A stretch of DNA of 64,000 nt. Source: an uncultured Bacteroidia bacterium. GTDB lineage: Bacteria; Bacteroidota; Bacteroidia; Bacteroidales; Prolixibacteraceae. The notes under the pieces were generated by a model. It did not search any database and had not been told where the DNA came from. It saw nothing but the letters and a program-made list of their open reading frames with translations. A program made the translations under genes and the position numbers. The stretch's first letter is position 1; every line of letters begins with the position of its first letter. The DNA lies in NCBI GenBank assembly GCA_903923905.1, contig CAIXZH010000021.1, positions 62,001 to 126,000 of the forward strand. The letters run 5' to 3'. This document shows positions 9,219 to 17,781 of the stretch, piece by piece.

Positions 9219-10226
9219 TTAGCCCAGATTAACCACCTCGCCTGTTTGGGATGATTTGTAGGCGGCATCTACGATATCGAGAATAATCTGTCCTTCAATT
9301 AAACCGGGAACCGGTGTTTTGCGGGTACGGATACAATCGACATAATGCTCCATCTGACGGGTGTACATCGACTGATCACAATGTTCAGTTTTGGCCGGAA
9401 GTTTGGCGTCAAATTTCCCGGGTATGTTTCCGACTTTATATTTGAGGAAGGTTGGAAAAACGTTTGCATAGCCCTTGGTTCCATAGATACCTGTAGCCGC
9501 TTCGGGACCGTCCATGTGAGGCTGCCACCAGCCGCTTTCGATGATCGATTCTGCACCGTTATCCCATGATATCATGATAATCCCGGAGTCGTCAACATCA
9601 TAATTCCCGTAATGGGTTCCTATCTTTGCGTAAACCTTGGTTGGCATCGGATCACCCAAAATGTACCTGGCGGTGTCAATTGCGTGTACCCCCATATCTG
9701 CAAGCGCTCCGCCTCCGGCAAGGGCTTTTTGGGAGAACCACCCTGCAGGTCCCCAGTTTTCGTGGATTCCGTATCCCTTGGTTTTGACTATATTTCCCAG
9801 TTGTCCGGAATCAACGGTATCTTTTACGAAGTTAACATCATTATCGAAACGCCACATGTGACCTGTCATCACAATCTGATTTCCGGCATCGGCGGCGGTT
9901 TTAATGGTGAGTCCCTCTTCAGCACTCATTGCCATTGGTTTTTCGAGGAAGACATCCTTCCCGTTATTCAGAAATTCGATGGCAAACGGGGCATGGAATT
10001 TATTGGGGGTTCCAATAATCACTGCATCAATATCGTCCCTTTTGAAAAGTGAGGTTACATCAGTTGTGGCTTCTTTAATGTTGTATTTATCGGCAAAAGC
10101 CCGGGCGGCCTCAATAGGTAGTCCGACAACGACTGCAATTTCAACGCCGGGAATAGACTGAAGTCCGCGGGCATGGTAGTTCGAAATATAGCCTGCGCCA
10201 ATAAGGGCAATTTTTATTGTTTTCAT
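9219..10226 (-). CDS. Gfo/Idh/MocA family NAD(P)-dependent oxidoreductase
   Basis: 335 residues, full length for the family, with no signal peptide, so cytoplasmic. A Rossmann domain starts with IGAGYISNYH (residues 9-18). The EKP motif is at 95-97, where Lys96 is the usual catalytic residue. Asp178 and His181 (DMGVHAID) complete the family's active site. Members oxidise or reduce a hydroxyl on a sugar or cyclitol, often at C3. It lies 236 bases after the aminotransferase at 10463, with a hairpin and a REP-like unit between, so it may have its own promoter. The neighbouring sugar genes suggest a sugar or sugar-phosphate substrate. The exact one is unknown. Confidence 0.9.
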   Translation of the reverse strand: MKTIKIALIGAGYISNYHARGLQSIPGVEIAVVVGLPIEAARAFADKYNIKEATTDVTSLFKRDDIDAVIIGTPNKFHAPFAIEFLNNGKDVFLEKPMAMSAEEGLTIKTAADAGNQIVMTGHMWRFDNDVNFVKDTVDSGQLGNIVKTKGYGIHENWGPAGWFSQKALAGGGALADMGVHAIDTARYILGDPMPTKVYAKIGTHYGNYDVDDSGIIMISWDNGAESIIESGWWQPHMDGPEAATGIYGTKGYANVFPTFLKYKVGNIPGKFDAKLPAKTEHCDQSMYTRQMEHYVDCIRTRKTPVPGLIEGQIILDIVDAAYKSSQTGEVVNLG

Positions 10227-10254
10227 AAGTAAGTATTATATTGATTTTGAAGTT

Positions 10255-10340
10255 GAACCCCTTCAGGGTTCTGGTTAGATCGCGTATTTCAACTGTGGGT
10301 TGCACCCACGGTTATTCATATTAGACCCTGTTCAGGGTCA
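10255..10340. repeat. REP-like double-hairpin unit, copy 3
   Basis: A hairpin GAACCCCTTCAGGGTTC (10255-10271) is followed by GTGGGTTGCACCCAC (10294-10308), then the linker GGTTATTCATATT, then GACCCTGTTCAGGGTC (10324-10339). The linker is almost the same as in the copy near 5.95 kb. Confidence 0.65.
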
Positions 10341-10379
10341 CCATGAAGCTAAAATCAAAAGAACTGGTGAGGTGGATAA

Positions 10380-10406
10380 ATAGCCTCCGGTGGATCCGGA
10401 GGCTAT
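10380..10406 (-). terminator. Hairpin after the aminotransferase gene
   Basis: A perfect 11-base stem ATAGCCTCCGG / CCGGAGGCTAT with a 5-base loop lies 57 bases past the stop of the gene at 10463. On the minus strand it is followed by TTTATCC, only a weak T run. It probably ends the GH2-kinase-transporter-aminotransferase transcript. Confidence 0.6.
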
Positions 10407-10462
10407 ATTATATGCGTGAACATAAAACCCGCATTGGGCTCAATATTCATTTTTACAGCTTT

Positions 10463-11740
10463 TTACAGGCTTTCAGCATTGTCGTAAACCTTTTGGATAG
10501 CGGCTGCAACCAGTTCCATATCTGCTTTGGTCCCCATCAGAATTTTGTGGTGGATACAGGCAGATCCCTCGAAGTGGATCTTATCACAAACCGGGAGATC
10601 AAACCGGGATGGATCAATGGCAGCCCAGTATTCATCATTCAATTTATGTCGTGCCGGTTTGGTCAACGGCTTATACAAGGAACAATCATTCAGCGGGGTG
10701 TAACTTGCGGCGACTTCAATGCCAAGTTCAGCAGTAAGGGCTGCCCTGAATTTTGCAACCGGTAAACCTTTGAACTGATCGTGGTTATACCTGAAGGAGA
10801 AATTGAAATAGGACTCTTTGGTTTCACGGGCATCGCGTCGCATTGGGATAATGCCGGGGATTGATTTAATCAGGGAGTTGAGGTAGATTCCGTTTTCATC
10901 CCTTACCCTGTTTTGCTCAGGTAATCTTTTCAGACCTTCAACCAGGATTGCTGCCTGAAATTCGGTAATTCTGAAATTCCCTGACTGGCAGAAATTTCCG
11001 GCATCGAAGTAGACCCCTTCACCTTTATTAGCCTGAACGGTCGTTTCAGGTTCCGGTCTTCTTCCGCAATTCCGGAGTGCATCGAGTTTTTCGTATAATT
11101 CGAAGCTATTTGTGGTCACAGATCCACCTTCTCCGGCAGTCAGAATCTTTGATAACTGGTAGCTAAAGCTGCCAATATCACCGATACTTCCGGCTTTCTT
11201 GCCATTCCATTCACCTCCATGTTTATGGGCGCAATCTTCAATAACAAACAAGTTATGTTTTTTTGCAATCCGGAGAACCTCATCCATATCTGCAAAATTG
11301 CCATATAAATGTACAGGGATAATGGCTTTTGTGCGGGGAGTTATTGCTTTTTCAATTTCCTTGGGATCAATACACCAGGTATCTTCACAAACGTCAACCA
11401 GGACAGGGGTAGCATTCACATCAATAATGGTTGCAGCAGTAGCCTGCCAGGTCAGACCCGGAAGGATAACTTCATCACCGACTCCGATGCCGCATGCTTC
11501 CAAAGCCATTTGTAAGGTAACAGTACCGTTAGCTGCCGAAACGGCATATTTAGCGCCGCAAAATTCGGCAAAGTTTTTATTGAACTCAGTCTCTTTAGGA
11601 CCGTTATACGACCAGACGCCACTGTTTAGCACCTCAATCAACGCATTTTCTTCATTTTTATCCCAAACAGGCCATTTGGGCCATGGATTTACTTTAGTGT
11701 CACGAACTGGAGAACCTCCAAGTATTGCTAATTTTGTCAT
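10463..11740 (-). CDS. DegT/DnrJ/EryC1/StrS family PLP aminotransferase (StsC/BtrS-like)
   Basis: 425 residues, cytoplasmic. It should transfer an amino group, usually from Gln or Glu, to a keto group on a sugar or cyclitol. PLP residues are visible: Asp169 in EDCAH contacts the pyridine nitrogen, and Lys198 in QLSKIL forms the Schiff base, followed by TAGEGG. The start (GGSPVR, then WPKWPVWD) and the SIGDIGSFS segment resemble glutamine:scyllo-inosose aminotransferases of aminoglycoside pathways. This is from memory of the family, not a search. It lies 55 bases after the MFS gene and is probably in its operon. A Gfo/Idh oxidoreductase that could supply a keto substrate is downstream. Confidence 0.9.
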   Translation of the reverse strand: MTKLAILGGSPVRDTKVNPWPKWPVWDKNEENALIEVLNSGVWSYNGPKETEFNKNFAEFCGAKYAVSAANGTVTLQMALEACGIGVGDEVILPGLTWQATAATIIDVNATPVLVDVCEDTWCIDPKEIEKAITPRTKAIIPVHLYGNFADMDEVLRIAKKHNLFVIEDCAHKHGGEWNGKKAGSIGDIGSFSYQLSKILTAGEGGSVTTNSFELYEKLDALRNCGRRPEPETTVQANKGEGVYFDAGNFCQSGNFRITEFQAAILVEGLKRLPEQNRVRDENGIYLNSLIKSIPGIIPMRRDARETKESYFNFSFRYNHDQFKGLPVAKFRAALTAELGIEVAASYTPLNDCSLYKPLTKPARHKLNDEYWAAIDPSRFDLPVCDKIHFEGSACIHHKILMGTKADMELVAAAIQKVYDNAESL

Positions 11741-11795
11741 AATAAAAGGTATTAAATAATCTATTCTTAGATAATAAAATTTGCTTTACAATTAA

Positions 11796-13061
11796 CTATG
11801 AAGTTAGTTTTTTGGTAAATAAGCTTTTCAGGCTGACGGTTTTGTTGTTCACCAGTGGTTTGGCCCAGAAACTGAGACTCAGAATATAGCCTAATGTGAC
11901 GAAGATAAACAACATTCCGATCTTAAGCGAAGCGATATCGCTGATAGCACCGATCAACAGCTGAACAATTGCACCACCGGCAATACCGGTCATCAAAATA
12001 CCGGCAAATGAGCCGTGATGTTTGGCGACTGAGTTTAGTCCCAATGAAACTACCACAGGGTACATCACCGACAGGAAGAATCCCGACATCGGGAAAGCCC
12101 ATAAAGATACCTGGGTCCCGGCAGTTAAACCGACAGCCACACACACCATTGCCAAAATGGTGAACCATCTCAGGATTGGTTTGCTGTCGTACAATTTCAT
12201 CAGAACGAGTCCCAAAATACCCCCGATGGTCATAAGTCCCCAGAAATAGGAAACGGCATCGGCGCCTGCCACATCAGGATTGACATCATGATATATCTTC
12301 AGAAACTTAGACATCCAGTAAGATATTCCCTGTTCGGAGCCTACATAAGCAAATACGCCGAGGAAATAAAGGATCACATATTTATTTTTAAAAAGCTCGA
12401 AGTAGCTCTCCTTTGAACCTACTTTTTCATCCTCCTGTAACTCTACCTTTGGAAATTTCACCAGGAATACTACGACACACATCAAAATCGCAATGAGGGC
12501 AAAAACCCAGTAAACCGATACCCACGACATAGCTTTTGGCACCAGCGTGGTCATCAAACCAATCAATGGTTTATTCACATTTCCACCGTCGATGTTGGTT
12601 ACAAAGTAGGTATACATTTGGGGACTGATAAACGAAGCCAATCCGAAAATCAGTTGAGCCATAACTGAAAAAAAAGCGTAGTTCGTTTCGCCTCCTGAAA
12701 CACGTAAAAGCGGATTAATGACCACCTGCAAGGCTGCCATTCCGGCACCAATGGTAAAGAGCGAGATTACAAACACATTAAACTTTGGGAAAAGGGCAAA
12801 TACCAAAGCCCCTGTAAATGCAAACAAGAAGGCAGCCATCATCATTTTCTTTTCCCCGTACTTTTCGAGCCAGAATCCCGAAGGAATGGACATGATTCCG
12901 TAAGCGATAAAAAAGGCGAACGGAAGCAATCCAGCCATGGTTTCGGTCAACGTAAAGCTTTGTGATACTTTGTCATTGAGTGCTCCAAGAATGTTCGTCA
13001 GAAATGAAATGACAAAAAACACGAACATGATCAAAACAACCAGAAAATAATTTTTCTTCAT
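11796..13061 (-). CDS. MFS sugar transporter, FucP/glucose-galactose permease type
   Basis: 421 residues with about 12 membrane helices. The SIPSGFWLEKYGEKK loop after the second helix is the MFS signature (G-x-x-x-D/E-R/K-x-G-R/K-like). The overall pattern, with FGLASFISPQ in the fifth helix region, fits the FHS family of proton-coupled fucose, glucose/galactose and related permeases. It sits between a ROK sugar kinase (10 bases upstream) and the aminotransferase (55 bases downstream). It therefore likely imports the sugar that the kinase phosphorylates, released by the GH2 enzyme at the head of the operon. The sugar itself is not determined. Confidence 0.9.
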   Translation of the reverse strand: MKKNYFLVVLIMFVFFVISFLTNILGALNDKVSQSFTLTETMAGLLPFAFFIAYGIMSIPSGFWLEKYGEKKMMMAAFLFAFTGALVFALFPKFNVFVISLFTIGAGMAALQVVINPLLRVSGGETNYAFFSVMAQLIFGLASFISPQMYTYFVTNIDGGNVNKPLIGLMTTLVPKAMSWVSVYWVFALIAILMCVVVFLVKFPKVELQEDEKVGSKESYFELFKNKYVILYFLGVFAYVGSEQGISYWMSKFLKIYHDVNPDVAGADAVSYFWGLMTIGGILGLVLMKLYDSKPILRWFTILAMVCVAVGLTAGTQVSLWAFPMSGFFLSVMYPVVVSLGLNSVAKHHGSFAGILMTGIAGGAIVQLLIGAISDIASLKIGMLFIFVTLGYILSLSFWAKPLVNNKTVSLKSLFTKKLTS

Positions 13062-13071
13062 TGTGAAACAG

Positions 13072-14007
13072 TTAATTTACATTTTTAAAAACCAGTGATG
13101 CAGCTCCCATACAACCCGCATTATTTCCCAATGTGGCTCCGATAACGTCTGTATGAACGGCACAGTCAGGCATTGCATACCTGAAAGTGTATTTTTTAAT
13201 CATATCAATATAGAATTGGCCAGCCTCAGAAATTCCACCCCCAATAACAACCTTTTGAGGGGCAAAAGTATTTACAAATGAGGCTATTCCATGTCCAAGA
13301 TAATCGGTATGCTCCTCCATACAATAGACGGCATTTGGTTCCCCTGCCTTAAACTGATCGACGATATAGTGCCCATCTACCTTTTCTATATCCATTCCTG
13401 AAAGTTCGGCATATTGTTTAATCAAAGCAGAAGTTGAAGCATAAGCCTCAAGGCAGCCTCTTCCGCCGCAGTTGCAATCAATGCCTTTATGGTCGACCGT
13501 GAAATGGCCCAGTTCAGCTCCTCTGTTTTTATAGCCGCCATAAAGCTGATTGTTCATCACGATAGCTCCACCAATGCCTGTTCCGACTGTAATAAATATC
13601 ACATCTGTACAATCCTGTGCTGCTCCAAAAACAACTTCTCCCAGTCCCATAACGTTCGCATCATTATCAACGTAAACAGGTAAATTAAATTCACCGGAAT
13701 AAATCTCTCCCAGGGGGATGTTCGCCCAACCGTTTAAATTATCAGCCCCTCCGATTACGACTCCGTCATATATGATTCCGGGAGATCCGATACCGATGCC
13801 TGTTAGTTCAAATCCATGAATATCAGCGCTTTCTTTGATTTTTTGAATACCAATACTGAGCGTTTTCAGAATCTCGTCACGGGTTGCTTTTGACCCGATT
13901 TCCAGTTTATCACTGAATAATATCTTTCCATCTTCCGATACCAGCGCAAGTTTTACAAATGTGCCGCCCAGGTCAATCCCTGCAGCATATCTAACTTTTT
14001 TAGTCAT
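13072..14007 (-). CDS. ROK family sugar kinase (glucokinase-like)
   Basis: 311 residues, the usual ROK length, cytoplasmic. The ATP phosphate-binding motif GIDLGGTFVK is at 10-19. DNDAN at 114-118 supplies the catalytic base Asp116. GTGIGG (142-147) is the second phosphate motif. ELGH (165-168) and the zinc site CNCGGRGC (178-185) define the ROK family. It should phosphorylate a hexose or aminohexose with ATP. It lies 7 bases after the GH2 gene and 10 bases before the MFS transporter, a classic hydrolase, kinase, importer set. Glucose, mannose, glucosamine and N-acetyl sugars are all possible substrates. Confidence 0.93.
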   Translation of the reverse strand: MTKKVRYAAGIDLGGTFVKLALVSEDGKILFSDKLEIGSKATRDEILKTLSIGIQKIKESADIHGFELTGIGIGSPGIIYDGVVIGGADNLNGWANIPLGEIYSGEFNLPVYVDNDANVMGLGEVVFGAAQDCTDVIFITVGTGIGGAIVMNNQLYGGYKNRGAELGHFTVDHKGIDCNCGGRGCLEAYASTSALIKQYAELSGMDIEKVDGHYIVDQFKAGEPNAVYCMEEHTDYLGHGIASFVNTFAPQKVVIGGGISEAGQFYIDMIKKYTFRYAMPDCAVHTDVIGATLGNNAGCMGAASLVFKNVN

Positions 14008-14014
14008 AAATTCG

Positions 14015-16714
14015 TTATTTTAAAGTAATCATATCGACATTCCATCCGTTCACCTTTATCACCGGCTTATTTCCATCAGAATCACTGAGGAAGTATTTAG
14101 CCTCATAAGTGCGTTCCTCACCGGGCAATAAAGTAACGTAGTTATCCTTCCAATAGATGGGCAGGATCGGTTTTCCGGAAGCCTGTACCTGAGGGTCAAA
14201 GAAAGTGAAGAATGCAATGGCCTTGGAAGGATTTTTGACTTTTAGCGTAATAACTCCATTCTTGTCTACTTTTGTGAACTTATAATCATAAGTCAGCTTG
14301 ACCTTGGGCAGCTGATCAAGTGCAGTATAATCGGCAAACTGACTGGTCGGAGTCTGATAGGCCCATGATAATTTCTTGGCCCCCTCATAGTCCAGGATAT
14401 CCTTCTTTGTTGAGAGCCAGTAGATACTGTTATCAACCTCTTTTTGCTCTTTATTATAGACCCTTAGATCCAAGAACCAAACCGGAGTAAGGTTTTTTAT
14501 TTCAGGCAGTTTATAGGCAAGTTTTGAAATATTTGTCTTGACATCTCCGGTCCAACTGTCCGTAAAGATCTCTTTTGAATTGATGTCAAATACCCTGATT
14601 TTCAAGGTGATTTCTTTGGCATCAGCTAAGTCTTCATTGGCAATATAGATATCATCAAACCCGTAGCGGTAAATGGCATGAAGGGGTGTACAAGCCTTAC
14701 GAGTGCCATAAAAGGAGCCATTTGGCTGAAGATAGGTATCGTAAAGTTGCCAGATTAACTCAGGCCAGGCAGAATTTATCTTCCATTGAACCAGTCCGGT
14801 ACTTTTGGGTTTATTGGCCACAAAAGCCTCAAACATGGGCCGCATGATTTCATAGTTATTAACCTGAGCTTTAAAGGAAAACTCTTCGATATTCGATGAT
14901 TTTCCATAGCGCTGATCGATGGCTGCACGGTCACGGTCGAGGGATGTAAACTCGTTCCGGCCAGTATGATATTCCCAGTATTTCTTGTCGATTGGCCATA
15001 AGCTTGCTTCGGGAAGCATTTTCCGTAAAGAAGCCACGGGAGGAATTGCCGCCCCCGGACAGGTTTCGGTATTAAAACCCCAGGCTCCGCCCAGGGTAGT
15101 ATCGGTAAACCAGTATTGAGGAGGTGTCCAGGCATATGGACCCAACATTTTCATTCCTGTTGCGCCACTTACTTCGCTTACCAAAGGAACAGTAGCCACA
15201 ACATTGTTGGTTTCTGTACCCGCCCCACCTGCAGAGGTAGCATATGACCTTGATGGATCGTACTGATTAAATAAGGTGATATATTTCCGTTCCAGTTCAG
15301 GGCATGGCATTTTATCGCTACCTACCATCCAAACGTAAATACTCGGATGATTTCTTAACCAAAGTAACTGGTCCTTCCAGCAATCGGATAGAAATTTAAT
15401 ATCCTCAGGGGTCACGGCACCGCCATACTTTTCGTGACAAGGCTTCAGCAGGTATTCTTCCCATTCCCAATGACAATTGTATCCAACCATCACTAAAATT
15501 CCATATTCATCACATAGGTCATACAGGTTTTCGGTTTTTCCCCAGAATCCTTCACAACGTAGGCTGTTCAGGTTCATTTGACGAATATATCTCAATTGGG
15601 CTTCAACCGATTTGTGGGTATCCTGAAGCAGCACATCGTCGGTCCAGCCACCCCCTTTGATCAGAATAAACCGGCCGTTCAGCTCAAATGCCCGGTTCTT
15701 GTTTTCATCCAGGTGGCTTTGGATTTCCCTGATTCCATATCGTTTCTCAATGTGGTCCGATACTTTATTATTGATTACAAAATCTGCTTTAAGCTTATAA
15801 AGGTTAGGTGCTCCCATTCCGTTGGCCCACCACAATTTGACGTTTTTAACGGATAACTGTGGAAACTCCGTTGGTGAGAAATTACAGGAAAGTGTTTCAC
15901 CCGCTTTCAGGCTCACCTTTTTCTCTACTATACCCACTTCATAATTTACCCGAAGAATTCCTTCTACAGACTTATCCAGACTGTTAGTCAACTCGGTCTG
16001 AATAAAAAGATCTGCATCTTTACAGGTTTTCTTGTTAACTTTTGAATATACAAATGGGCTGCGGATTTTGACGCCATCATTTACTTCCAGGAAGACTTCC
16101 CTGAAAATCCCCAGATTTCGGTCTCGCGGCCACGGGTTCCAGTCGACAAAACCGATTGAGTACTCCCCGTTGGCATACTGTAAAATTTTTAAGGCCAGGG
16201 TATTTTGACCTTCAACGATATAGTTGCTGATATCGAAGGTGAACATGCGGTAGGTCCCGGCAAAACGGTCTTTTCCTACCACTTTTTTTCCATTAACCCA
16301 AAGATCAGCACGATAGCTGATTCCGTTAAAACGGAGAGATACCTTTTTCTGTAAATCTCCCGGTTTAATTTTGAAATTTGTCCGGAACCACCAGGGTTGT
16401 TTGAAACGCATCGTATCAACTTCTTTCATGTTGATCCCAAAATAGGGATCTTTTATAACACCTGTAGTTGCCCAACTCCCTAAAACTGTTCCAGGTACAA
16501 TAGCCTTGAACCAGGACTTTGTATCAAATCCATTTTGGGAGATATCCTTGTCTTCGATCCCCTTTAAAAGATCAAGGGGTTGCATCTTCCAGTTGGAAGA
16601 GATTACCTCTACTCTGGAAGCAGTCGGAGTACCTGCCGTTAAAAAACCGGCAATGAAGAAAAAGGAAACTGCCAGGAATAGAATTTTAATTGTTTGGTTT
16701 AACCGTATATTCAT
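14015..16714 (-). CDS. GH2 exo-beta-glucosaminidase/beta-mannosidase-like enzyme
   Basis: 899 residues with a signal peptide (about 1-27), so periplasmic. The domains are a jelly roll (about 35-215, with DWNPWPRDRNLG), an Ig-like domain, a TIM barrel (about 340-650) and C-terminal beta domains. The acid/base Asp467 is in GSDK and the nucleophile Glu550 in GFNTET. This GSD plus FNTE pairing is typical of the exo-beta-D-glucosaminidase (CsxA-like) branch of GH2, where the acid/base is Asp. It is the first gene of an operon with a ROK kinase, MFS transporter and aminotransferase. An amino sugar from chitosan-like or related glycans would fit both the family and the context, but a mannoside is also possible. 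Confidence 0.92.
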   Translation of the reverse strand: MNIRLNQTIKILFLAVSFFFIAGFLTAGTPTASRVEVISSNWKMQPLDLLKGIEDKDISQNGFDTKSWFKAIVPGTVLGSWATTGVIKDPYFGINMKEVDTMRFKQPWWFRTNFKIKPGDLQKKVSLRFNGISYRADLWVNGKKVVGKDRFAGTYRMFTFDISNYIVEGQNTLALKILQYANGEYSIGFVDWNPWPRDRNLGIFREVFLEVNDGVKIRSPFVYSKVNKKTCKDADLFIQTELTNSLDKSVEGILRVNYEVGIVEKKVSLKAGETLSCNFSPTEFPQLSVKNVKLWWANGMGAPNLYKLKADFVINNKVSDHIEKRYGIREIQSHLDENKNRAFELNGRFILIKGGGWTDDVLLQDTHKSVEAQLRYIRQMNLNSLRCEGFWGKTENLYDLCDEYGILVMVGYNCHWEWEEYLLKPCHEKYGGAVTPEDIKFLSDCWKDQLLWLRNHPSIYVWMVGSDKMPCPELERKYITLFNQYDPSRSYATSAGGAGTETNNVVATVPLVSEVSGATGMKMLGPYAWTPPQYWFTDTTLGGAWGFNTETCPGAAIPPVASLRKMLPEASLWPIDKKYWEYHTGRNEFTSLDRDRAAIDQRYGKSSNIEEFSFKAQVNNYEIMRPMFEAFVANKPKSTGLVQWKINSAWPELIWQLYDTYLQPNGSFYGTRKACTPLHAIYRYGFDDIYIANEDLADAKEITLKIRVFDINSKEIFTDSWTGDVKTNISKLAYKLPEIKNLTPVWFLDLRVYNKEQKEVDNSIYWLSTKKDILDYEGAKKLSWAYQTPTSQFADYTALDQLPKVKLTYDYKFTKVDKNGVITLKVKNPSKAIAFFTFFDPQVQASGKPILPIYWKDNYVTLLPGEERTYEAKYFLSDSDGNKPVIKVNGWNVDMITLK

Positions 16715-17028
16715 CTGTAAACTATTGATTCCTAAAACTTAGAAGCGTAATTTAAGTAGTGATCCAACTTGCATTTTTCTAAGAAAAATGAGAAGAGTTT
16801 AGCCTTGACTGATGTTGTTGTAATTGAGCTATTAATTTGGATTAAAACGTGAACCTTAATAGATTCAAAGAAAAAAGATTAGGCTAAGAATAACTTCAAG
16901 TATTTTATTCAGTTTACATTTAATTTTAACCCCACATTCGGTTTTCACCTTTTATCATCGCTAAAAAGGTTAAAATTCTTAACAAGAAATATCTCCGGAC
17001 GAAGATAATGATAACTTAACGGTTTAGT
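16715..17028. other. 314-base spacer: promoter region of the GH2 operon and 3' region of the regulator gene
   Basis: AT-rich with no reading frame. It must carry the promoter of the GH2-kinase-transporter operon, but no clear TAnnTTTG box is seen on that strand. The only structure is a perfect 10-base inverted repeat, AATTTTAACC (16922-16931) and GGTTAAAATT (16968-16977). Confidence 0.6.
16922..16977. repeat. Inverted repeat downstream of the Crp/Fnr gene
   Basis: Two perfect 10-base arms (AATTTTAACC / GGTTAAAATT) are separated by 36 bases. They lie 52 bases past the stop of the Crp/Fnr-type gene and about 210 bases upstream of the GH2 start. It could be a terminator stem or an operator. Confidence 0.4.
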
Positions 17029-17730
17029 TTACCCTTGTTTACTGATTTTTTCCAGTTTCTCAATATTGATTACTTTGATTTTTCTACCATCCATGGCAAT
17101 CACCTTTTCACTGGCAAATATTGACAGCGTGCGGATTGCGTTGGAGGAGGTCATGTTTGAAAGGTTAGCAAGGTCTTCGCGTGGCAGGTAAACTCTAAGG
17201 GTCTTATTGTCATGCTCGAATCCATATTTTTCGATCAGAAGTAGGATTGATTCAGCCAATCGTCCCCTGATATGTTTCTGGGTCAGACTAACGGTTCGGT
17301 GGTGTGAAAAACCCAGTTCCAGAGCAAGGTCCTTTAAAAGGGCAAGTGCAAAATTATAATTTTTCAATAAAACATTATAAAGAATATCAGGAGGAACAGT
17401 TATGATTTCTGAATCTTCGATAGCAATGGTGGTTCCGTTATGAGGTTCGCCCGCGATGAGTGAACGGTAGCCGATCAGGCCATTTTTGGGAATCATCCTG
17501 ATAATCTGATCACGGCCACCAATTCCCTCCTTGATCAGTTTAACCATTCCTTCTTTTAAATATTGCATACCAATGGGCATCTCACCTTCCCGGTATACAA
17601 ACTCATTTTTTTTATACCGTTTTACATCGTGGCCTTTTTCAAGGATAGCCTTTTCTTCGGGTTTCAAAAGATTAAAGATGCAATTTTCACCCTCAAACTG
17701 ACTCTCGTAGTATTGACCTGAATCCAACAT
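17029..17730 (-). CDS. Crp/Fnr family transcriptional regulator
   Basis: 233 residues, cytoplasmic. A cyclic-nucleotide-binding-like beta barrel (about 15-135, with the KNEFVYREGEMP start) is followed by a dimer helix and a Crp-type winged helix-turn-helix (about 150-225). The recognition region includes PREDLANLSNMTSSNAIRTL (184-203). No Fe-S cysteine cluster is seen, which argues against an FNR-type oxygen sensor. It stands 51 bases from the NAD synthetase gene on the same strand and could be co-transcribed with it. It also lies directly upstream of the glycan operon, so local control of that operon is possible. The ligand is unknown. Confidence 0.9.
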   Translation of the reverse strand: MLDSGQYYESQFEGENCIFNLLKPEEKAILEKGHDVKRYKKNEFVYREGEMPIGMQYLKEGMVKLIKEGIGGRDQIIRMIPKNGLIGYRSLIAGEPHNGTTIAIEDSEIITVPPDILYNVLLKNYNFALALLKDLALELGFSHHRTVSLTQKHIRGRLAESILLLIEKYGFEHDNKTLRVYLPREDLANLSNMTSSNAIRTLSIFASEKVIAMDGRKIKVINIEKLEKISKQG

Positions 17731-17781
17731 TGATTGCCCGATTAACTGTTATAAAACATCAAAATTAAAAATTTTATTGAA

